DNA of 64,000 bases, taken from positions 248,001-312,000 of the forward strand of contig NZ_JAEPNI010000001.1 in NCBI RefSeq assembly GCF_017643475.1. The letters are read 5' to 3'. This document shows positions 27,650 through 36,137 of the stretch, piece by piece. Made by a program: the position numbers and the translations under genes. This DNA comes from Maricaulis sp. GTDB taxonomy: Bacteria; Pseudomonadota; Alphaproteobacteria; Caulobacterales; Maricaulaceae. The first letter of the stretch is position 1. Each line of letters starts with the position of its first letter. The notes beneath the pieces were generated by a model. That model was not told where the DNA came from, did not search any database, and saw only the letters and a list, made by a program, of their open reading frames with translations.

Positions 27650-28171
27650 TCAAACTGTGTCGGGCGGTGCTGTTTCAAGCTCGGAGAAATCGAAAATCAC
27701 CGGCTCGTGACCCGTCGCACGGACGAATTTGAGCAAATCCTCGCTGGCGATCGCTGTGGTGGCGTCGTTAAGCAGGGGATGGAAATTGACGATCTCATGC
27801 TCGAACAGGGCCTTGTCCAGAACCATGCGGACGCGTTTGTCTACATCATTGATAAGTGCGAAGGCCGTTACCGAACCTGGGCGCACGCCGAGTGTCTCGA
27901 AGAGCAGGTCTTCCTTGCCGAAGGACAGCCGTTGGGTGCCCAGATGACGGTGGAGCTTGTTGATGCGGATCGTCGTCTCGCCCAGTGCCGAGATCAAAAC
28001 GATCTGCCCCTTCTTGTCCTTGAGGAAGAGATTCTTGGTGTGTCCTCCCGGCATGGAGGCCTTGATATGCTGACCCTCCTCGACGGTAAAAACGGGCTCA
28101 TGCTCCACCGTGGAATGCGAAATCCCATGGTCGTCGAAGAAGTCGAACAGGTCGTTGCGGCTCTTGTGCAT
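27650..28171 (-). CDS. Prolyl-tRNA editing protein ProX (YbaK/EbsC family)
   Basis: 173 residues from ATG 28171; an in-frame ATG 30 bases upstream is the alternative. A YbaK-fold trans-editing protein: [25 protein letters not shown], a lysine-containing [11 protein letters not shown] segment (the catalytic-type Lys), [34 protein letters not shown] and [14 protein letters not shown]. ProXp-Ala-like proteins deacylate Ala-tRNA(Pro). It is freestanding, which fits a class of ProRS lacking its insertion domain; proS is not in the window. It is divergent from tRNA-Gly. Confidence 0.92.
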   Translation of the reverse strand: MHKSRNDLFDFFDDHGISHSTVEHEPVFTVEEGQHIKASMPGGHTKNLFLKDKKGQIVLISALGETTIRINKLHRHLGTQRLSFGKEDLLFETLGVRPGSVTAFALINDVDKRVRMVLDKALFEHEIVNFHPLLNDATTAIASEDLLKFVRATGHEPVIFDFSELETAPPDTV

Positions 28172-28303
28172 GAGCCTTTTGAAGCCTGCCTCCAAGGGCA
28201 TTTCAAGACCGCTGCATGTGAACCGCTTGTGGGGCTTGCATTCCTTTTCCGTTTGCGCGATATACCCCGCTCCCCAGCAGGGCCACGGCCTTGCAAACAT
28301 TGA

Positions 28304-28378
28304 GCGGGCGTAGCTCAGGGGTAGAGCGTCACCTTGCCAAGGTGAATGTCGTGAGTTCGAATCTCATCGCCCGCTCCA
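28304..28378 (+). tRNA. tRNA-Gly (anticodon GCC)
   Basis: Cloverleaf: acceptor GCGGGCG pairs with CGCCCGC, then discriminator T and an encoded CCA (28376-28378). D-arm TAGCTCAGGGGTAGAGC; anticodon stem CACC/GGTG region with loop TTGCCAA (anticodon GCC at 28336-28338); T-arm GTGAGTTCGAATCTCAT. It reads GGC and GGU, the main glycine codons at this base composition. Confidence 0.97.
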
Positions 28379-28388
28379 TTCTCTTTTC

Positions 28389-28541
28389 TCAGAGTTTCCG
28401 GAATATCCTCTTCAACATGTCATTGGCATGTACCGGCTTGCGCTCGCGTGCGACCGTCTTGGCGCGAAGTGTGCCGTGCAGGAGTTCCATCGAGCTGTAG
28501 CTCGTGTCACGCTCGGTCGAGTTTTCGCTGGTCTTGCGCAT
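28389..28541 (-). CDS. Small basic protein (50 aa), unknown
   Basis: The start ATG 28541 is preceded by a strong AGGAG ribosome-binding site 7 bases upstream. The longer frame, to 28652, would run through the XRE gene's terminator and so is not used. The sequence is MRKTSENSTERDTSY..., then helix-prone MELLHGTLRAKTVARER and a basic ending MLKRIFRKL. No family recognised. It ends 10 bp from the convergent tRNA-Gly. Confidence 0.55.
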   Translation of the reverse strand: MRKTSENSTERDTSYSSMELLHGTLRAKTVARERKPVHANDMLKRIFRKL

Positions 28542-28630
28542 GTCGCTCTCCTGTTGCCGGGTTCTATCAGTGTCAGGATGCCAGCGGTGTGCGACGGAGC
28601 TGGGGCTTTGCGAAGGAAATTCAGGGGCAG

Positions 28631-28665
28631 AAAAAAAGCCGAACGGAGGCAAACCCGTTCGGCTT
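28631..28665 (-). terminator. Intrinsic terminator of the XRE regulator gene
   Basis: Minus strand: an 11-bp perfect stem (AAGCCGAACGG / CCGTTCGGCTT, 28665-28655 with 28646-28636) and 8-nt loop, followed by seven Ts (28637-28631). It lies 25 bp after the XRE stop codon. Confidence 0.93.
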
Positions 28666-28689
28666 CAATTCATCTGGATGTCCGTGCGC

Positions 28690-29076
28690 TTATTCCGAAA
28701 GGGAGCGCAGTAGATCAATCACACGTCGGCGAACCGTCTGGTCCTTGATGCCGGAAAAGGCTGATGCCAGGGCCAGGCCATCCGGGCTGGCAATGAAATC
28801 ATACAGCGTGTCGGAGTCCTCACCCTTGAGCTCCGAGCTGCCGCTCTCGTCCAGACCTTCAAAGAAATAGGCAACCGGGACTTCCATGACCTTGGCCACG
28901 TGGAAGAGTCGGCTGGCGCCAATACGATTGGTGCCGCGCTCGTACTTCTGGACCTGTTGGAAGGTTACGCCGAGTTTTTCGCCGAGCTCGGACTGGCTCA
29001 TATCCAGGAGACTTCGGCGCAGACGTAGGCGTGCGCCTACATGCTGGTCAATACTCGTCGGGCCTCTCGCACTCAT
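28690..29076 (-). CDS. XRE-family helix-turn-helix regulator
   Basis: 128 residues. The HTH (about residues 14-70) reads VGARLRLRRSLLDMSQSELGEKLGVTFQQVQKYERGTNRI, with FQQVQKYERG the recognition helix of Cro/CI-like proteins of alphaproteobacterial type. The C-terminal part (DFIASPDGLALASAFSGIKDQTVRRRVIDLL) is a helical region seen in chromosomal paralogues in Caulobacter relatives. An ATATT-N2-AATAT dyad lies about 23-34 bp upstream of the start and could be its own operator. Terminator follows. Confidence 0.93.
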   Translation of the reverse strand: MSARGPTSIDQHVGARLRLRRSLLDMSQSELGEKLGVTFQQVQKYERGTNRIGASRLFHVAKVMEVPVAYFFEGLDESGSSELKGEDSDTLYDFIASPDGLALASAFSGIKDQTVRRRVIDLLRSLSE

Positions 29077-29098
29077 TTTGTCCTCATAGTCTGTGGCT

Positions 29099-29110
29099 AT
29101 ATTTCAATAT
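29099..29110. promoter_or_regulatory. Inverted repeat upstream of the XRE gene
   Basis: ATATT, 2-bp spacer, AATAT. It is the clearest dyad in the promoter region of the XRE regulator, and small XRE proteins often self-regulate through such sites. The match is short, so this is a suggestion. Confidence 0.3.
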
Positions 29111-29851
29111 GTCGCAATTCGAACATGGAGGGCAGAAATCATCACAGTATCAGGGATGGTTCTTAGGTATGAATTCTTGAACGATCCAGTCACTTCTCAG
29201 CTTGATCCGATCTGTTTACAGAAAATCCGGGGATGCCCTCCCGGACTGTATCGACCTGGTTTCCAGTCACGCCTAACAGTATTTCTGTAATCTTGCCGTC
29301 TAACACGTTGGCGAAACGCAAAATTCGCCTCCATGTCCATATTTCGAAGAACACCAAACACCTGATCTGGCGATAGTTTTAGATTATGTGGTTTCCTGAA
29401 GTTTAGGGAGTTTTGTCACACAACCCAAAGTGCGGGTTGTGCTGCCCCTGTTGAGAAAATCGGAGATTGCGGGCGGGCCGACACGATTGAAGTCGTGCGC
29501 CGATATTATTAAATTCGTCCGGCTGCGCAGTGATTTCCCTGCACGCAAGGGCAGATTGCCAGGAATTGTCACCGGGTGACGGTTAGCGAGCCAATCAGCT
29601 TTTGTCATGATCCGGAGCCAATATCTGCTGACCAGGCTTTGTGCGCATGTTCGGCATTGGCATCGTGGAAATTCGTGCGCGTGGGCGCCAAGACGCGCGT
29701 AACCGTGATCGCGGTTCGCCTCTGGCGCTGCGCATTCTCAGCTCTCACAAACCTGTGAAGGCGTGCGCCCTACAAATCCGCGAGACGATACCCATATGGC
29801 GTTCAGCGACGGCTGAAGCGCCCGCCGCTCACAGAAAGCGAGGGTCACGAT
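29111..29851. other. Gene-poor 0.74-kb region
   Basis: No convincing gene. Frames here (for example 29384-29608 minus and 29641-29904 plus) lack ribosome-binding sites and family features. The first ~450 bases are A+T-richer than the rest of the window. An 8-bp hairpin CACAACCC/GGGTTGTG (29419-29441, loop AAAGTGC) lacks a U-run on either strand. The XRE promoter lies at the left edge and the promoter of the small secreted ORF probably at the right. Confidence 0.6.
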
Positions 29852-29950
29852 ATGGCGCGTTTTATCTCTGTTGCGATTGCAGGTCTGATTTTGACGGCAT
29901 CTAACGCCGCTGCCTCTTGGAATCAGACAAACGGTCTCTACATAAGTTGA
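29852..29950 (+). CDS. Small secreted-peptide ORF (32 aa)
   Basis: Thirty-two codons beginning MARFISVAIAGLILTAS, a textbook signal peptide ending in AAA, leaving about ten mature residues (SWNQTNGLYIS). A GAGGG ribosome-binding site lies about 8 bases upstream. Too short to be called by usual gene finders. Immediately after its stop begins a string of three hairpins proposed as an sRNA, so the ORF may mainly mark the mRNA from which the RNA is made, or be the remnant of a longer gene. Confidence 0.4.
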   Translation: MARFISVAIAGLILTASNAAASWNQTNGLYIS

Positions 29951-29954
29951 CGTA

Positions 29955-30097
29955 ACACGGTTTCGGGATCTCCCCCCAGAGCCCGGAACTGTTGAGACGA
30001 TCAGGCCTCGAACGTGCGTCCCCCCAGCCTGCCGATTGAGGTCTGAAGGCGCCGCCGGGTTCCCCTGTCCCTACTCGGCGGTGCCGTCGTCTCTTTT
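29955..30097 (+). ncRNA. Candidate small RNA with three C-rich-loop hairpins (second copy)
   Basis: Three consecutive plus-strand stem-loops. The first has 29957-29967 paired with 29982-29992 (11 bp, two G-U) and loop ATCTCCCCCCAGAG. The second has 30001-30011 with 30036-30046 (11 bp, two G-U) and a loop containing GTCCCCCCAG. The third has 30048-30060 with 30073-30085 (13 bp, two G-U), loop TCCCCTGTCCCT, then GTCGTCTCTTTT as a plausible terminator. Loops are anti-Shine-Dalgarno-like, and the architecture matches the 19.9-20.06 kb candidate although the stems differ in sequence. It starts 5 bp after the 32-aa ORF, suggesting a 3'-UTR-derived RNA. Confidence 0.55.
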
Positions 30098-30252
30098 GAT
30101 CCAGATCAAGACACCCAGCGTGAGCGCTAACATGCCGTACCGCCTGCATATTCCGAATTCCGGTTTGCAGCATATGCGGTGGGTTTGGCTTGCGCCCGGC
30201 GCAAACAGGTCTAGGCTCCCGGGAAAATATACCAGTCAGGGAGATCTGCACC

Positions 30253-33200
30253 ATGGGGGCGGTCGTCGGAGTAGCGCACGCCTATACGCGCGCCGAGTTC
30301 ATGGAGGCCGCGCGCAAGCGTTGGCAGGACGCATGCGGAAAAGAATGCGGTGATCTCGGGAACTCCTTCTTTTCTCAGATATTTGATGACGCACTCTCCG
30401 AGGATCTGGAGCGTGTTTCGGCGGATGACCTGGCCAAGATGAGCCTGGAATTCTGGTCGTTTGGAGGCGAGCGCCCGGGAGATGAAATCCTGATCCGCAT
30501 GCGTCCGGCCCAACGCGCCGACGGCTCGGATATGCCGCGCAGCATCCTGGAAATAATCGGACGTGATCGGCCGTTTATCGTCGACTCAGTCATGGCGGAG
30601 ATCGGGGCCCAGGGTCACGATATCATTGCCATGTTCCATCCCATCGTTCAGGCCCGCCGCGGCACCAAGGGCGAGCGTGTGGATGCAGGCGGCCGCGTGT
30701 TGCCGGAATCCATGATCCAGGTCCACCTGCCGCCGCTCGACGAACTCTCCCAACAGAGCCTGATTGATGGTGTCACCGGCACGCTGGATGATGTGCGTGT
30801 CGCTGTTGAGGACTGGGCTGACATGCGCGCGCAGATGGACGAGGCCATCGCGCACCTGGAAGCCGCCAAGAGCCATGCATCTCCAGAAGAGATGGCTGAA
30901 GCACTGCAATTCCTGCGCTGGATCCGAGACGACCATTTCGCTTTCCTGGGATGCCGTGTTTACGACTTCGAGGTCGAGGAAGACGGCGCAATGGCCAATC
31001 GTGTGCCGCGGGTGCGTGCCGATACAGGCCGTGGCGTGTTGCGCGACCCGGATCGGCATGTTCTACGCAAGGGCTCCGAGCCAGCGGTACTGACTCCGGC
31101 CATCGAGACTTTCCTGCGCGAACCGACGCCGATTATTGTCGCCAAGGCGAATATGAAGAGCCGCGTGCACCGTCGGGTCTACATGGATTACATCGGTGTC
31201 AAACGATATCGCGAGGACGGTGCGGTTATCGGTGAGGCACGTTTTGTTGGCCTGTTCACGGCTGAAGCCTATGACCAGAGCGCCAGCGATGTCCCGCTGA
31301 TCCGCCGCAAGGTCCGCCGAGTATTGGAGCGCGCCGGCAAGACACCGGGCACGCACAATGCCAAAAAGCTTCGCAATACCGTCGAGAACTATCCGCGCGA
31401 CGAGCTGTTCCAGACGGATGAGAATGACCTTCTGGAAATCAGCCTCGGCATTCTTCACCTCAATGACCGCCCGCGCACCAAGTTATTCATCCGCCGCGAC
31501 CAGTTCGACCGGTTTGTCTCGGCCCTGCTCTATGTTCCGCGGGATCGTTATAATTCCAAGGTCCGCGAACAGGCTGGTGAGCTGATCCGCGACTCCTTTG
31601 GTGGACGTCTCTCGGCCTATTATCCGCAATTCGGAGACAGCCCGCTGGCGCGGGTTCACTACATCATTGGTCTCAACCCGTTTGATCATCCGGAGCCGGA
31701 TGTTGATGAGCTGGAACGCCGTGTCGCGCTGCTTGCCCGTACCTGGGAAGATGATTTCGAGACCCATGTTCGCCGCACTGCCACGGACAGGGTCCGTCTG
31801 CGCATGCCCGCCTATGAGGGCGCCTTCAAGGCTGGTTATCGCGAACTCTATGATCCGGAAGAGGCTCTCAAGGACGTCATCAAGATCGAGTCTCTGACCG
31901 ATCCGCAGCAGGTTGCCGTGCGTGTCTATACCGAACCTGATGATGCGGATAACGAGCTGCGCCTCAAGATCTACCGTATCCAGAAGCCTGTCTCGCTGTC
32001 GCGTGTCATGCCGGTACTGGAAAATCTCGGTCTTGTCGTGGTTCAGGAAACCGGTTTCCCGGTGGATCGCCGTGCAGAGGAAGGCCAGGCACTGGATCGT
32101 GCCTATGTGCATGATTTCGAAATGAAATCTGATGCACTCAAAGGCCGTTCCCTCGAGGAATTTGCCGGCGAGCTGGAAGACGCCCTCCTGGCCATGGCCG
32201 AGGGCCGGGCCGAGGATGACGGTTTTAATCGCCTGATCGTCGAGATCGGTGTGACCTGGCGGGAGGCTGCCTTCCTGCGCACCTGTGCGCGCTATCGCCA
32301 GCAGACGGGCCTCGACCCCTCGCAGAGCATCCAGGAAGAGGCGCTGGCCGCCAATCCGGGCATTGCCAAGGGCCTGCTCGAGCTGGCACGCGTGAAGTTC
32401 GATCCGGAATTTGACGGTGACATGAAGGCACGGGGCGACGCGGTCTGGGAGGTTTCCCAGTCCCTGCGTGAGCAGCTCGATGCTGTTGCCAGCCTCGATC
32501 ATGACCGCGCCCTGCGCCGGATCTTCCACCTTATTGAAGCTACGCTGCGCACAAACTTCTTCCAGCGTGACGAGAACGGAAATCCCAAACCGCGCATTTC
32601 CATCAAGATCGCCAGCGAATTGCTGGAAGAGCTGCCCCTGCCCAAACCCTACCGCGAGATCTTCGTATGGGCTCCGGATGTGGAAGGCGTGCATCTGCGC
32701 TTCGGCCCGGTTGCCCGTGGCGGCCTGCGCTGGTCGGATCGCCGCGATGATTTCCGCACAGAAGTGCTTGGCCTGGTAAAGGCCCAGCAGGTCAAGAACG
32801 CCGTCATCGTACCGGTCGGTTCCAAGGGTGGTTTCTACCCGAAAACCCTGCCGCGCAATGGTTCGCGTGACGAAGTGTTCGAAGCGGGTCGTGAAGCCTA
32901 CAAGACCTTCATCCGCGGCTTGCTCGATATCACCGACAATATTGTCGAGGACGCTGTCATCCGCCCGGATCGCTCCGTGTGCTGGGATGATGAAGACCCC
33001 TATCTGGTTGTTGCCGCCGACAAGGGTACGGCGACCTTCTCCGATACAGCCAATGGCATGGCGGAGAATGAGTTCGACTTCTGGCTTGGTGATGCTTTTG
33101 CGTCGGGTGGCTCTGCCGGTTACGACCACAAGAAGATGGGTATTACCGCGCGCGGCGCCTGGGAATCCGTCAAGCGTCACTTCCGCGAACTGGGCAAGGA

Positions 33201-35178
33201 TATCCAGAACGAGCCCTTCACGGTTGTGGGCGTTGGCGACATGTCCGGCGACGTGTTCGGCAATGGCATGCTGCTGTCCAAACAGATCAAGCTTGTCGCT
33301 GCCTTCGACCATCGCGATATCTTCATCGACCCGGATCCACAGGACCCGGAAAAGCTCTGGGAAGAGCGCGACCGCCTGTTCAAGCTCGGGCGTTCCTCCT
33401 GGCAGGATTATGACCAGAGCCTGATCTCCAAGGGCGGCGGCATTTTCCCGCGCAACTCCAAGACGATCACCCTCACGCATGAAATCAAGGCGCTGACCGG
33501 TCTCACCGAGGACGCTGTCAGCCCGACCGAGCTGATCCAGGCCCTGCTCAAGAGCGAGACAGAACTCCTGTGGTTCGGTGGTATCGGCACCTATGTCAAA
33601 GCCACGCACGAACAGCACTGGGAAGTCGGCGACAAGGCGAATGACGGCCTGCGTATCAACGCGGAAGAGGTGGGCGCCAAAGTCATAGGCGAAGGCGCCA
33701 ATCTGGGCTTCACCCAGTCAGCACGGATCGAGTTCAGCCGTCATGGTGGCCGGGCCAATGCCGACTTTGTCGATAATTCCGCTGGCGTGGACAGCTCGGA
33801 CCACGAGGTCAATATCAAGATCCTGTTGCGCCCGGTCGTTCGCGGCGGTGACATGGATCGCGACAGCCGCGACGAGCTGCTGGAATCGATGACGGATGAT
33901 GTCGCCGATCATGTACTCAAGCACAATTACGACCAGACACTTGCCCTGACGATGGCGGAGAAGACCGCGATCGCCGATCTGGATGCGCATGAGCGTTTCA
34001 TGAGCCGTCTGGAAGATCTGGGCCAACTGGACCGCGAGGTCGAATTCCTGCCTTCGGCAGACGGGATCCAGACGCTCAAGGGGCGAGGTGAAGGCCTCAC
34101 TCGTCCGGAACTGGCCGTTCTCATCTCCTACGCCAAGATCACCCTGTTCGATCAGCTGGTGGCCTCGGATGTGCCGGATGACGAGCATTTCCGTTCAATG
34201 CTGATCAATTACTTCCCCGATCAGCTGCACAAATTCTCCGATGGCATGGATGGTCACCGCCTGAAGCGCGAGATCGTGTCCACGATCCTGGCCAATGAGA
34301 TGATCAATCTGGGGGGCCCGACTTTCATCCACCGCGCGATTGACAGTACGGCGGCCACGGTTCCGGCTATCGCCCGCGCCTTCGAGGCGGGTCGCCAAGT
34401 GTTTGGTTATGCCGAGCTCACCGATCAGATCAATGCGCTCGACAATATGGCCCCGGCCAATGTCCAGCTGAAGCTGCACGAAGAAATCATTCGGTTGCTG
34501 CGCCGCCAGACCTACTGGCTGGTTCGTCGCAATCGCAATCGGTCCCACACCAAGGCAGAGCCGATCCGTGACGTGATCGACACCTACCAGCCGGGTGTTC
34601 AGCAATTGCGCACGATGGTGCATCTGATCATTTCCGATCATGAGCGCCAGGGTTTCGAAGCCCGTCGTTCAGCCTTCGTTGAATCCGGTGCTCCGGAAGA
34701 ACTCGCCCGGGCTGTGGCCGAGCTGCGTCCATTGACCTCGTCGACGGATGTTATCGACATGGCGATCAGCAGCGACTGGCCCTTGGCGTCAACCGCCTTC
34801 CTCTATCATGCCATGGGGGCTCGGTTCCGCTTTGATCGCCTTCGCGGCATGGGTCAGGAAGTCGTTTCCGATCAGCACTGGGACCGCCTTGCGGTGCGTC
34901 GCCTGATGGAAGATTTCTATGCCAGTCAGCAGGCCATGACTGCGTCTGCCATGCGTTTTGCGCTACAGGCCGGCGGGTCCCTGGCCCAGGGGGTGGAGGA
35001 GCCGAGCCGTGAATGGGCGGAGAACCTGGTAGAAGCCTGGATCACCGTCAATGAGGAAGAGGCGGGCCGTGTTGACAGTGTCCAGCGTCAGCTCGACGCG
35101 TCGGGCGCCTGGACCTTGTCCAAGCTTGCGATCGCCTCAACCCAGCTAGGTGAAATGGCCGGAGTGGCACAGCCCTAA
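30253..35178 (+). CDS. NAD-specific glutamate dehydrogenase (large, L_180-type)
   Basis: 1641 residues from ATG 30253, chosen because GGGAGA lies about 9 bases upstream; an in-frame earlier start adds 21 residues. The giant GDH class (~180 kDa) has N-terminal ACT-like regulatory regions (IIGRDRPFIVDSVMAEI near residue 95), a central catalytic core with FGPVARGGLRWSDRRDDFRTEVLGLVKAQQVKNAVIVPVGSKGG, and a Rossmann part with VVGVGDMSGDVFGNGML. A long helical C-terminal domain follows. The enzyme oxidises glutamate to 2-oxoglutarate and ammonium, mainly catabolic. All conserved blocks are present with no frameshift. An intrinsic terminator lies 56 bp downstream, inside the opposing gene. Confidence 0.97.
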   Translation: MGAVVGVAHAYTRAEFMEAARKRWQDACGKECGDLGNSFFSQIFDDALSEDLERVSADDLAKMSLEFWSFGGERPGDEILIRMRPAQRADGSDMPRSILEIIGRDRPFIVDSVMAEIGAQGHDIIAMFHPIVQARRGTKGERVDAGGRVLPESMIQVHLPPLDELSQQSLIDGVTGTLDDVRVAVEDWADMRAQMDEAIAHLEAAKSHASPEEMAEALQFLRWIRDDHFAFLGCRVYDFEVEEDGAMANRVPRVRADTGRGVLRDPDRHVLRKGSEPAVLTPAIETFLREPTPIIVAKANMKSRVHRRVYMDYIGVKRYREDGAVIGEARFVGLFTAEAYDQSASDVPLIRRKVRRVLERAGKTPGTHNAKKLRNTVENYPRDELFQTDENDLLEISLGILHLNDRPRTKLFIRRDQFDRFVSALLYVPRDRYNSKVREQAGELIRDSFGGRLSAYYPQFGDSPLARVHYIIGLNPFDHPEPDVDELERRVALLARTWEDDFETHVRRTATDRVRLRMPAYEGAFKAGYRELYDPEEALKDVIKIESLTDPQQVAVRVYTEPDDADNELRLKIYRIQKPVSLSRVMPVLENLGLVVVQETGFPVDRRAEEGQALDRAYVHDFEMKSDALKGRSLEEFAGELEDALLAMAEGRAEDDGFNRLIVEIGVTWREAAFLRTCARYRQQTGLDPSQSIQEEALAANPGIAKGLLELARVKFDPEFDGDMKARGDAVWEVSQSLREQLDAVASLDHDRALRRIFHLIEATLRTNFFQRDENGNPKPRISIKIASELLEELPLPKPYREIFVWAPDVEGVHLRFGPVARGGLRWSDRRDDFRTEVLGLVKAQQVKNAVIVPVGSKGGFYPKTLPRNGSRDEVFEAGREAYKTFIRGLLDITDNIVEDAVIRPDRSVCWDDEDPYLVVAADKGTATFSDTANGMAENEFDFWLGDAFASGGSAGYDHKKMGITARGAWESVKRHFRELGKDIQNEPFTVVGVGDMSGDVFGNGMLLSKQIKLVAAFDHRDIFIDPDPQDPEKLWEERDRLFKLGRSSWQDYDQSLISKGGGIFPRNSKTITLTHEIKALTGLTEDAVSPTELIQALLKSETELLWFGGIGTYVKATHEQHWEVGDKANDGLRINAEEVGAKVIGEGANLGFTQSARIEFSRHGGRANADFVDNSAGVDSSDHEVNIKILLRPVVRGGDMDRDSRDELLESMTDDVADHVLKHNYDQTLALTMAEKTAIADLDAHERFMSRLEDLGQLDREVEFLPSADGIQTLKGRGEGLTRPELAVLISYAKITLFDQLVASDVPDDEHFRSMLINYFPDQLHKFSDGMDGHRLKREIVSTILANEMINLGGPTFIHRAIDSTAATVPAIARAFEAGRQVFGYAELTDQINALDNMAPANVQLKLHEEIIRLLRRQTYWLVRRNRNRSHTKAEPIRDVIDTYQPGVQQLRTMVHLIISDHERQGFEARRSAFVESGAPEELARAVAELRPLTSSTDVIDMAISSDWPLASTAFLYHAMGARFRFDRLRGMGQEVVSDQHWDRLAVRRLMEDFYASQQAMTASAMRFALQAGGSLAQGVEEPSREWAENLVEAWITVNEEEAGRVDSVQRQLDASGAWTLSKLAIASTQLGEMAGVAQP

Positions 35179-35194
35179 AACGAGCGGTGCAGCT

Positions 35195-36055
35195 TCAGGG
35201 TTGCGAAAACCGCTCATCCAGAAGGTCCACGATACGCCGCTGCGCTTGCGCAGCGGCGTTTTCATTATAGACGATGCGAGGGTCCAGGGGCGGTGCATTG
35301 GGTTCGTCAAAAGCGTGGGTCTGACCTTCATAGATTTCAAAGCTGACATGCGCGCCTCCCCGTTCGAGCCGTCGTTCGCATCGATTGGCCGGAGCAATGA
35401 CATCATCCTCAGCGAGGATGGCATGAAGCGGGATGTCAGCGGGTAGGTCACGGCCATCAGCAAGCGCCGGAAAGCCGCAATAGGGGTACATCGCCAATGC
35501 CAGCTGCACGCCTGGTAATCCATCCGGGACACCCTTGAGGGCATTGGGGTACTGGTCACGTCCGGCAAATGTCAGGGCGTCCAGAATGGTCCAGCCGCCA
35601 TGGGACCAGCCCAGCAGCGCGACCTGGTCTTGGTCGAGGCCTGGGTGTTCCGCCGCGATCTTCAGGCCGGCGTGAATATCGGCCGCGCGCTCCTGACCCA
35701 GCAGACGCAATGCCAGGCAGACCTGGCTCATACTGCCGAAACGGCCGATATCACGCGCTTCGTTGGAATTGATAATGAGGGCGGCATAACCTGCCTCGAC
35801 GACAGCGTTGGCATAATCATCCTGAACTTGCCGGCGTCCGCCACATCCGTGCAGCATGACAACAACCGGAACCGGTTCGCTTGCCGCTTCGGGCAGACGG
35901 ATTTCCGTGTGGGCCCGGAGCAGTGCCACCTGCTCTTCCACGGTGCGCCGGGGCATGGCGACATGGGTCAGATTGACTGCATAGGCCAACAGCAGAACGC
36001 CAACCAGCATGGCCGCGCCGGCCAGGGCAAAGGACAGTAATTTGCGCATAAACAT
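35195..36055 (-). CDS. Membrane-anchored alpha/beta hydrolase (dienelactone-hydrolase-like)
   Basis: 286 residues with an N-terminal membrane helix (residues 5-27). The hydrolase core shows VVVMLHGCGG (oxyanion strand), a nucleophile serine in LLGWSHGGW, an acid in ILAEDDVIAP and a histidine in EGQTHAFDEP, resembling dienelactone hydrolases but with serine. Five cysteines are scattered in the exported part (for example HGCGG, SQVCLAL, PYCGF, NRCERR). Substrate is unknown. The 3' end carries the opposing dehydrogenase's terminator. Confidence 0.82.
   Translation of the reverse strand: MFMRKLLSFALAGAAMLVGVLLLAYAVNLTHVAMPRRTVEEQVALLRAHTEIRLPEAASEPVPVVVMLHGCGGRRQVQDDYANAVVEAGYAALIINSNEARDIGRFGSMSQVCLALRLLGQERAADIHAGLKIAAEHPGLDQDQVALLGWSHGGWTILDALTFAGRDQYPNALKGVPDGLPGVQLALAMYPYCGFPALADGRDLPADIPLHAILAEDDVIAPANRCERRLERGGAHVSFEIYEGQTHAFDEPNAPPLDPRIVYNENAAAQAQRRIVDLLDERFSQP
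35234..35262 (+). terminator. Intrinsic terminator of the glutamate dehydrogenase gene, inside the opposing hydrolase gene
   Basis: A perfect 12-bp stem, ACGCCGCTGCGC paired with GCGCAGCGGCGT, separated by only TT (so the last pairs probably open), followed by TTTT. It lies 56 bp past the dehydrogenase stop and, on the other strand, encodes AAAQAQRR near the C-terminus of the hydrolase. Confidence 0.8.
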
Positions 36056-36137
36056 GCCGGGACACTGATGTCAGCACCCCGGCAGGTCAATGTTTAGATG
36101 ATTCACGTGCAGGCCGCTGCCTGATCGCGACTGTGGC

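Noticed and set aside
29419-29441. CACAACCC/GGGTTGTG hairpin as a terminator
   Set aside because: No U-run follows on either strand and no gene ends nearby; kept only as a note on the gap.
29641-29904. 87-codon frame in the gene-poor region
   Set aside because: GTG start without a ribosome-binding site, no recognisable composition, and it overlaps the better supported 32-aa ORF in another frame.
31483-33618. 711-codon open frame opposite the glutamate dehydrogenase
   Set aside because: Same effect; the sense strand codes the conserved catalytic core of the dehydrogenase.
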